Part shown: piece after piece, positions 57,610 through 64,000 of the stretch
Numbering within the stretch: the first letter of the stretch is position 1
How the letters are laid out: every line of letters begins with the position of its first letter
Source: Bacteroidaceae bacterium
GTDB lineage: Bacteria > Bacteroidota > Bacteroidia > Bacteroidales > Barnesiellaceae_A
Direction of reading: 5' to 3'
Assembly (NCBI GenBank): GCA_017410245.1
Contig: JAFQRE010000034.1
Location: 1-64,000 of the forward strand
DNA: 64,000 nucleotides
Program-made: the position numbers and the translations under genes
Notes under the pieces: generated by a model
Seen by the model: the letters and a program-made list of their open reading frames with translations, nothing else
What the model was told of the DNA's origin: nothing
The model's database searches: none

Positions 57610-60436
57610 GTTTTTGATAAAAAATATTTTCATTATTAACAATTTTTATCAAATAGACTCCTTTCTGACCTAAGGTGAGCATACATTGTGTGGCAGAGGT
57701 ACACAATGTGCTACACAACATACCTTGCAAGTTATATACCGATATAACACAATCGAGAGGCAAATTGTTGAGTTGCACCTGCCCATCGTACATTTTATAT
57801 TGTATGGGCAAGCTATCTATATTATCTACTGCCGTGAAGGTAGTATCGGTTGTTGCAACTATGGTTTCGGACCAATCGGAATATCTATTTCCTAAAACCG
57901 ACCGCACATTGAAGTAATATGTACACGGTGCTGAAAGTCCTGCTATAGTGGCATAAGTTTGCGAAACGTACTGCTCCTGAGCAACATATACTGTATCGAG
58001 AGCGGCATAGGTTATCGATACATCGTCAATAGCCATATTGCCACTTACCTTACTATATGTATAGCGGAAGGCTCGCACGTCATCGCCTGGCTCAAATGCA
58101 TATTCGAGTATTGCCTTACTTGTGTTTTCATACTCAACACGTTGCAATGTTTGCCACACTCCCGCCCGGTAGTACTCTACCAACAATGATGAGCCTGTAG
58201 CTTTAGAAGCGAAACGATACATAAACGACATGTGGCTAACGGGAGCCTCGTAATAGGGAGTCTCAATATATTCGCCTGTACTTTTCAAGGCCACCGAAGG
58301 TGCCGAACTGCCCGTGCTTGCTGCACTTGTATAGTTGCCCGATGCAGTTCCACTCCACCCCTCGGGCAGGGGTGTTCCTTTAGAGCCCACACAATCGAAA
58401 TGCTCTACATCGGTAGTACTCTCAACACCGGCGAGTCTATAACAATTTATTTCATAGCCATCGGCCTCGGCAACAGCTGTCCACTGCCACTCTATACTCT
58501 CGGCATATATGTGCGCAGCACTCACATCGGCCGGAGCGGGCAAATTGGCTGTAATAAACGCACAATCGTACAAGGTTGTATGGTGGTTATTACCCACACA
58601 AGCAGTCACACTATATGTATAAGTAGTATTGGGGAACAAATCTGTAACCTCCATCTCGGTGGTAGTAACGATAGTATCCACTACAATGATGGGAGTAGAA
58701 ACAATACCCGACACACGATGCGAACGCAACAATGCGAAGTCATTTTGAGGTGCTTCTACCCATTGTATTTTATTATAATGTATAGTAGGTCCGAGTGTCA
58801 TATATGAGCGATACAACGTTACGTCCTTACCCCAATTTTCTGCCACGCCATACTCTCCCACTACATCTATGAGCAATTCGTTGTGATACAGAGCCACAGC
58901 ATCATTGCCATTGAAGTTGAGCGGCGAATACTCACTCGATGGCACAAACTTATCGGCATAGCCTCTCAACTCGGAGTTATCGCACTGGCTGTTTACGAGT
59001 ATATAGGTTGCACCGGCATCGAGTGTCACGTTGGGCAGTTTCCAATAGTCGGTAAACTCGCCTACCCCATTGTGCTGTCGTGCAATCGCATAATCCGTCA
59101 GTTCTATAGCACGCTTCGTACCATTATATAGCGCTATAGCTTTGTTATACCCGCTACCCTCTACATAGGCCGATATAAAGAGATCGGTAGCTTCACCGGC
59201 ACCTTCACGCAACTCTACCCTATACGACTCGGCCTCGGGCATAGCAACCCACCTGAGTAGCGCTGTCGTAGAGGTCACATCGACCGGAGGCAAGGTGATA
59301 AACGAAGGGGTAGATTGCAGTGTAACAGGCACCTCGACATCACGCAACATACCACCACCCGATATAACCAAAGTATCGCGCAACGAGCCGGACAACAATG
59401 TGTTGGTATAGCTGAGTTGTACCGTAGTACCCGCCTCAGCAACATCGACAGCAATACAATCGGTATCGAGTTCTATACCGGCACGGTTGCGCCATGCGAG
59501 AGTGAGAGGTGCCGACAGATTGGCTCCCTCGATATATAGGTCGTAGGTAATGGTAGAGCCACACATCACTACTCCCATATCTATCATATCGCCATGAATG
59601 GGAGCGACAAGATAGGGTCTCTCCTCAATATGAGCATCAAACACACGTCCTATGCTATCGCCCCACAAATACTCGGCCAATAATGGAAAATCGATATAGG
59701 GATTGCGATTGTTCTGAGTGGCATAGACAGCATCATTGCGGTTTATCTCCTTGATACTCACGGGGTCGTTACGATGCCATTTCATCAACAATTCACGAGC
59801 ATAGGTGTTGAGTGTAGGATAGCTTTCGCTATTGAACATATACACTCCGTCTGACTTCCACTCATAGTCTTGATAGCAAGTAACAACATACATATACATA
59901 CGTGCAAAGTCGCCCTTATACTCATCATGAGGCTCAAATGCCGTAAGGCTTTTTGAGCCAACAGTTGCCTTGCCTATTTTCGATACACCATTGTCGAATG
60001 TTGGTGCGGCAACCTCACCCAACACATGATTACTCTTCGACATATTGGTCGAGGCATCGGCCGGAACAAGATGATGCAGGTCGAAAGATGCTTCGTAAAT
60101 AAACGTACTCTGCTCACCCCACCAACTCTTGGGCACACTGTGCTCTATATGCATCTCGGAGTGAGAGCCTCTATCGGGGAAATAGCGCACAATGTCGGAG
60201 TACATATCCCATATAGAGCCATCACTGCGCACATCGCTTGTACGAAATACCACCCACGTGCCATTTGCGCCATAGTCGATGTGTGTATGAGGCTCGATAA
60301 TCTCATGCATGGCGGTCTTCAACTCGGCATCTTTCTTACCAACAGCACGATTATAATAACCGGCAGGCACTGCAGCATGCACCATAGAACATACCACACA
60401 CAGCAACAACGACAAAAACAATCGGTCTCTAACCAT
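57596..60436 (-). CDS. Secreted endonuclease I family nuclease with type IX secretion-like tail (second copy)
   Basis: 946 residues from the ATG at 60436. Signal peptide ending VHAAVP. Endonuclease I domain about 20-265: IEHSVPKSWWG (catalytic His), FDLHHLVPADASTNMSKSNH, GDFARMYMYVVT. Then beta-sandwich and fibronectin-like domains, with a fibronectin III-type LLRWVAMPEAESYRVELREG, an LTD-like segment (YNKAIALYNGTKRAIELTDY) and a jelly-roll near 700-830. The tail (VISVYNLQGMLC then KGVYLIKIV) is T9SS type A-like. It hydrolyses DNA or RNA outside the cell. Tandem to 60451, 14 bases apart. Confidence 0.85.
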   Translation of the reverse strand: MVRDRLFLSLLLCVVCSMVHAAVPAGYYNRAVGKKDAELKTAMHEIIEPHTHIDYGANGTWVVFRTSDVRSDGSIWDMYSDIVRYFPDRGSHSEMHIEHSVPKSWWGEQSTFIYEASFDLHHLVPADASTNMSKSNHVLGEVAAPTFDNGVSKIGKATVGSKSLTAFEPHDEYKGDFARMYMYVVTCYQDYEWKSDGVYMFNSESYPTLNTYARELLMKWHRNDPVSIKEINRNDAVYATQNNRNPYIDFPLLAEYLWGDSIGRVFDAHIEERPYLVAPIHGDMIDMGVVMCGSTITYDLYIEGANLSAPLTLAWRNRAGIELDTDCIAVDVAEAGTTVQLSYTNTLLSGSLRDTLVISGGGMLRDVEVPVTLQSTPSFITLPPVDVTSTTALLRWVAMPEAESYRVELREGAGEATDLFISAYVEGSGYNKAIALYNGTKRAIELTDYAIARQHNGVGEFTDYWKLPNVTLDAGATYILVNSQCDNSELRGYADKFVPSSEYSPLNFNGNDAVALYHNELLIDVVGEYGVAENWGKDVTLYRSYMTLGPTIHYNKIQWVEAPQNDFALLRSHRVSGIVSTPIIVVDTIVTTTEMEVTDLFPNTTYTYSVTACVGNNHHTTLYDCAFITANLPAPADVSAAHIYAESIEWQWTAVAEADGYEINCYRLAGVESTTDVEHFDCVGSKGTPLPEGWSGTASGNYTSAASTGSSAPSVALKSTGEYIETPYYEAPVSHMSFMYRFASKATGSSLLVEYYRAGVWQTLQRVEYENTSKAILEYAFEPGDDVRAFRYTYSKVSGNMAIDDVSITYAALDTVYVAQEQYVSQTYATIAGLSAPCTYYFNVRSVLGNRYSDWSETIVATTDTTFTAVDNIDSLPIQYKMYDGQVQLNNLPLDCVISVYNLQGMLCSTLCTSATQCMLTLGQKGVYLIKIVNNENIFYQKLVWY

Positions 60437-60450
60437 AAGCACTCAATATA

Positions 60451-62493
60451 CTATAATACGGCAACGCGAGTGGCATAGCAACCCGATGGGCATACTACTT
60501 GCACAACAAAGATACCTCGGTGCAAGGGGCGCAACACCTCACGGGGCGCATGCACTATACGTGTGTCGCACAATGTACCATCGAGCGAGTAGCAACTGAT
60601 GCGTGCATTGAGGGGAGCATCATCGACATAGATTTCACCATTATAGGCATAGACAAACAAACCCTCGGGCATATCACTCGGCACAGATTTTATATCGGTA
60701 GCACCGGTTGTGAGTGTTATCGTATTGGATTGCTCCAATACCTTACCATTACTATAGGCCGTCACATTATAATGATACTCGCTCAAAGGCTCTACATCAG
60801 ACACTACATATTGTGTCACATTACCCACATTGCGAGGATAGCCATCGAGCATCTTCATAGAGCTACCACCCGATGTAAGTTTGACTGTTTGCAGATACAC
60901 ACGATGCGATTTCTTAGCTTCGAGAGTAATGCTTGAGTACTCTGTTGCCGGCTCAAGTACAATGGTTTCTGTCACCTCGCCTTGAGCACAATCTATCTGA
61001 GCCACCTCTTCTCCATCAACAAGGATATACAACACCGAGTTGTCGGTGGTCTTATAGGGTGAACAAGTTACCGTGAGAGTAGTAGGTGTGCTCAAATCCA
61101 ATGCAGGAGTCACCACCGAGCCATCATTTTTACCCGAAGCCAAACGAATGGCGTTATTCTCGGTGTTGGTATAACCCAAAGTGCTCCAATCGGCAGGCAC
61201 GCCATTGTCAAAGTTTACTTCTATCAATGTCTGTTCTACAACATGGCCACCATCGGTAGTCCACACAGCCAGCTCATAATCGGTAGCATGCGAGTGTGCC
61301 ACCCAATTGGCTTGGAACGAAGCATCATACACCTGAGTAGCATTAATGGCAGCAAACCCCTCTACAGCTACACCTACGAGCGATACCGTTACAGTTTGTT
61401 TCAGTCCGCCTCCGGTTATACTGATTGTAGCCGAATGTGTACCACTCTTCTCGGGGTTATAATATATCGTTACCGCAGTGCCATTACAAGCATCATCGGC
61501 TGCTACTTGCGAGGTAGAAAGAGAGAAATAAGAAGAACCCGACACCGTCAGTGCGAGAGGTGACGAAATATTACTGCCACGCAGCGACATCGAATAGGAA
61601 GCGACACGCTCATTCCCACCCAATTGCACTGCACCCATATCGATGGTGCTATCCATTACCGGCAGTTCGAGCGTAGCAGATGGTGTTACATCGCCGGGGG
61701 TAAAGGGGGTAGATGTTTCGCTACCAAAAATCAAATCGACCAATTCGGGATAATCGACAAATGGATTACGATTGCCTTGCCGGGTAGCATACACAGCATC
61801 GTTGCGATCTATCTCTTTCTGACTCACCGGGTCGAGTTGATGCCAACGCAACATCATCACACGAGTCCATTCATCGAGATGAGGGAATGAACCACTGAAA
61901 CCCTCTCCGCTCCAACTTCCACACTCCGAATAGTATCGAGTAGCTGCATAGAAATATATACGGGCAAAGTCACCTTTATACTCATCATTAGGCTCAAAGA
62001 CCGTACCGGAATAGCCCGATGTGATGCAAGTACCCACCTTCGAGAAGTTATTGTCGGAAGTGTAGCTCGACGAGCCGACCTCTCCAAAGGGGTAACTGCT
62101 GCGACGATTATTGACATATCCATCGGTAGGCACAACGATGTGCGCATCGGAATATTTACTGCCTCCACGCCAACTTTTGGGTATAGAGTGTTCCCGATTG
62201 TAGCAGTCGCCCTCGCCACTATAGTTGCCACACTGGTCGCTACCAAATGTAAAATTGGTTGTATTGGAATACATGTCCCACACCTTGCCATCGTCACGGC
62301 AATCGGTAGTCTTATATATATCCCACAAGCTATCATAGCCGGGATCGCTATGATTTATAATACGTGACAAGGTCGATTGCAATGTACTGCCACTTTTACC
62401 TATAGCTTCATCATAATATCCTTCGGGTATCTCGGCCACTGTCACGATGGCTATCATTAGCGACAAGGCAGAGAAGATAAATCTCGTTTTCAT
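60451..62493 (-). CDS. Secreted endonuclease I family nuclease with type IX secretion-like tail (first copy)
   Basis: 680 residues. Signal peptide ending TVAEIP, then GYYDEAIGKSG as the start of the mature domain. Catalytic region NREHSIPKSWRG, DAHIVVPTDGYVNNRR, and GDFARIYFYAATRY. A beta-sandwich (about 280-380), a jelly-roll like region and a C-terminal tail follow (ARISCYSLDGTLC then HRGIFVVQVV), giving the same order as its neighbour. First gene of the pair. A -7-like TAAATTTGC is at 62533-62525, with a weak -33. Confidence 0.86.
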   Translation of the reverse strand: MKTRFIFSALSLMIAIVTVAEIPEGYYDEAIGKSGSTLQSTLSRIINHSDPGYDSLWDIYKTTDCRDDGKVWDMYSNTTNFTFGSDQCGNYSGEGDCYNREHSIPKSWRGGSKYSDAHIVVPTDGYVNNRRSSYPFGEVGSSSYTSDNNFSKVGTCITSGYSGTVFEPNDEYKGDFARIYFYAATRYYSECGSWSGEGFSGSFPHLDEWTRVMMLRWHQLDPVSQKEIDRNDAVYATRQGNRNPFVDYPELVDLIFGSETSTPFTPGDVTPSATLELPVMDSTIDMGAVQLGGNERVASYSMSLRGSNISSPLALTVSGSSYFSLSTSQVAADDACNGTAVTIYYNPEKSGTHSATISITGGGLKQTVTVSLVGVAVEGFAAINATQVYDASFQANWVAHSHATDYELAVWTTDGGHVVEQTLIEVNFDNGVPADWSTLGYTNTENNAIRLASGKNDGSVVTPALDLSTPTTLTVTCSPYKTTDNSVLYILVDGEEVAQIDCAQGEVTETIVLEPATEYSSITLEAKKSHRVYLQTVKLTSGGSSMKMLDGYPRNVGNVTQYVVSDVEPLSEYHYNVTAYSNGKVLEQSNTITLTTGATDIKSVPSDMPEGLFVYAYNGEIYVDDAPLNARISCYSLDGTLCDTRIVHAPREVLRPLHRGIFVVQVVCPSGCYATRVAVL

Positions 62494-62524
62494 TCCTACA
62501 ACTTCTTAGTTAATATTTGGGAAC

Positions 62525-62533
62525 GCAAATTTA
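62525..62533 (-). promoter_or_regulatory. Possible -7 box of the tandem nuclease operon
   Basis: TAAATTTGC on the minus strand matches TAnnTTTG. The nearest TTG upstream (62560-62558) is 24 bases away, longer than usual. Confidence 0.45.
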
Positions 62534-62597
62534 AGAAACTATATCAAAATAATAAAACAAGAAGCCACAGAAAAACAAAGAAATCGAATTAAGGCAT

Positions 62598-63782
62598 TCA
62601 ACGCATCGCTCTATTGTCGTAGTGAACAGCCACTCGCGCTGTAATCATATAAAAAACGACGAGCACCCATAAATGGCAGTAGGACTGAGCAACGTCGCTA
62701 AAGCAAGCCCCCATCGTAGATAGTTGTACAAAGCCTTCAACACCCCATGTCGAAGGAAATATATAACTCAACCATCGCCACACCGCGGGCATAGCATATC
62801 GAGGCCATGCTATACCCGACAGGAACAGCAATATGACTGACATGGCTACAAACAACAAATAGACCTGCTCACGCTCTCGCACCATAACCGATAATGTAAC
62901 AGCCATACATATAGAGGATAGTATAAATGGCAACGAGAAAATCATTATATCGCTCAGAGTGCCCAACTGCGGATAGCCAAATATCGATGGTATGAAGTGC
63001 AACAAATAGATGGTATTGAATAGATAGATACTACTATAACACAACATACGTCCTACAAGTTGTGTCCAATAATTCCTTCGTTCAAACCACCCCCGTCCTT
63101 GCTCGTGAGCTTTACCGGCCAGCATAGCTATACCAAGCACAACGCTTTGTTGTAATATCAACACCAATACTGCCGGTATGAGAAATGAGGCTATGCCCGA
63201 TGTAGGATTGTAGAGGACTACCGATGTGTAGGGAATGGGATTGGCTACAATATCGGTTATCGACGAAGATAGACCTATGGGCATCTGCTGCAATCTTATT
63301 GTCGATTCTATATCGAGTACTACATTGTTGAGTGCCATATAGAGCTCTTTGTAATTGAGCAGCAGACTCATATCGGTGTAGAATACTATTGAGGATTGCT
63401 CTCCGCGATCTATATCACGAGAGAAGCTACCGGGGAAGAGAATAATAGCATAACACTCCCGCTGCATCATCATGGAGCGAGCTTCATCGAGATTGGCACA
63501 ATACCCCACGATATGAGCGGCCGGTGTAGCATCGAAACAACGCACAATCTCACGGCTCAACGCAGTGCGAGCATCATCTACAACCACTACCGGTATATCA
63601 GTTACAACCTCAGGGTTGTATATCAGCGCATAAAGTATAGGATAGGCTATGGGCAATAGTAGGAAGAACACCAACACCTCGGCATCGCGCAGTACATGGC
63701 GATACTCGCGAAGCCAATAGTACCTCACGCCGGCAAGCACTCGCCTACAACGGCACAACAAGTTATCCTTATCGCTTCTCAT
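62598..63782 (-). CDS. ABC-2 type transporter permease
   Basis: 394 residues. One N-terminal membrane helix (about 32-52), a large periplasmic loop (about 55-190), and then five C-terminal helices (SFLIPAVLVLILQQSVVLGI and later FLSGIAWPRYAMP). This is the YhhJ/YbhR-like shape of ABC-2 exporters. Such permeases usually work in pairs with an ATPase and an HlyD-like protein. The start overlaps the stop of the upstream permease gene by 14 bases. The ATPase is not in the window. Confidence 0.88.
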   Translation of the reverse strand: MRSDKDNLLCRCRRVLAGVRYYWLREYRHVLRDAEVLVFFLLLPIAYPILYALIYNPEVVTDIPVVVVDDARTALSREIVRCFDATPAAHIVGYCANLDEARSMMMQRECYAIILFPGSFSRDIDRGEQSSIVFYTDMSLLLNYKELYMALNNVVLDIESTIRLQQMPIGLSSSITDIVANPIPYTSVVLYNPTSGIASFLIPAVLVLILQQSVVLGIAMLAGKAHEQGRGWFERRNYWTQLVGRMLCYSSIYLFNTIYLLHFIPSIFGYPQLGTLSDIMIFSLPFILSSICMAVTLSVMVREREQVYLLFVAMSVILLFLSGIAWPRYAMPAVWRWLSYIFPSTWGVEGFVQLSTMGACFSDVAQSYCHLWVLVVFYMITARVAVHYDNRAMR

Positions 63783-64000
63783 AGCTCGCCATCACACTAC
63801 ACAATCGTGGCAACAATATGATTGCCACCACCACAAAAACCAGAAGAACCACATACGAATATCGACAATAGTACACAGTATAACCATTGAGCGCATTATT
63901 GACATAGATAAGAAAGTAGTGTCGCATAGGCAGTAGGTTGGTGAGCAAACGAAACGGAACATACATATCGGCTACCGGAAAAGAGAAACCACCCAGCGAA
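63769..64000 (-). CDS. Second ABC-2 permease, C-terminal part (runs off window)
   Basis: The frame is open from the stop at 63769 to the window edge. The visible part (about 76 residues) reads FSFPVADMYVPFRLLTNLLP then a membrane helix near VVLLVFVVVAIILLPRL. This is the usual C-terminal end of ABC-2 permeases (PxxxM...LLP). It overlaps the following permease gene by 14 bases. The two form a pair of half-transporters. The start is outside the window. Confidence 0.8.
   Translation of the reverse strand, partial: SLGGFSFPVADMYVPFRLLTNLLPMRHYFLIYVNNALNGYTVYYCRYSYVVLLVFVVVAIILLPRLCSVMASYEKR

Overview
The window is a chromosomal segment of a Bacteroidetes bacterium, most likely an anaerobic gut member of the order Bacteroidales. 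The signs are recurrent -33 TTG / -7 TAnnTTTG promoters, TonB/OMP-barrel and BACON/BspA-type surface proteins, DUF4293, a YtrA-type GntR operon, proteins with type IX secretion-like C-terminal tails, a eukaryote-like ProS, and a group B-like [FeFe] hydrogenase with its maturases. Genus is not resolvable by eye. I found no rRNA, tRNA or CRISPR array.

Layout. 1-139 is the end of an IS3-like element, cut by the window edge. 208-5326 (minus) is a compact hydA-hydE-hydG-hydF operon for H2 metabolism. 5522-11516 (plus) runs rluA-type pseudouridine synthase, DUF4293, MgtC-like, KefB-like antiporter and guaA. 11628-12283 is a promoter, a structured leader and a thioredoxin-like exported protein without the redox cysteines. 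12363-13559 (minus) is a saccharopine/carboxynorspermidine dehydrogenase-type enzyme.

13730-20289 is the most unusual region. A minus-strand operon encodes a lipoprotein, an exported protein with a TolA-like Ala/Glu/Lys repeat and C-terminal barrel-like domain, and a five-BACON plus BspA-LRR lipoprotein. Divergent from it is a small regulator-like protein followed by a transmembrane Ser/Thr kinase whose outside part is again a BspA-type LRR. A perfect 7-bp-arm palindrome lies between the two units. I propose this as a linked sensing and surface system.

20339-23090 is an A+T-rich restriction-modification island (XRE controller, DNA methyltransferase with a SNase-like C-terminal domain, MjaI-type endonuclease). 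It is bounded by a 17-bp direct repeat that contains a promoter -7 box. It separates that promoter from a two-gene unit (23109-25267): an aminoglycoside-phosphotransferase-like kinase fused to a RapZ C-terminal domain, and a MurU-like nucleotidyltransferase. This unit is probably an AmgK/MurU-type cell-wall sugar salvage route.

25262-30433 (minus) holds an uncharacterised protein, a DUF362 lipoprotein, a 2-hydroxyacid dehydrogenase, and Lon. 30684-31400 (plus) is a TrmN6-like methyltransferase. 31509-37108 (minus) is one operon: ABC ATPase, permease, GntR repressor, adhesin-like protein and outer-membrane barrel, with a probable GntR operator on its start site. 37354-41203 (plus) is a small acidic protein, OmpA-like protein, SppA and LpxK. 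41388-45047 (plus) is etfB-etfA-acyl-CoA dehydrogenase. It faces proS (45201-46682, minus) across two perfect hairpins.

46823-62493 (minus) is dominated by secreted proteins: a MORN-like protein, an Omp28-like protein, a very large multidomain surface protein, and two tandem endonuclease I family nucleases with sorting-type tails. Interspersed are a Na/Pi cotransporter, small membrane and lipoproteins, and a 54-residue rubredoxin. The window ends in two overlapping ABC-2 permease genes, the upstream one truncated by the edge.
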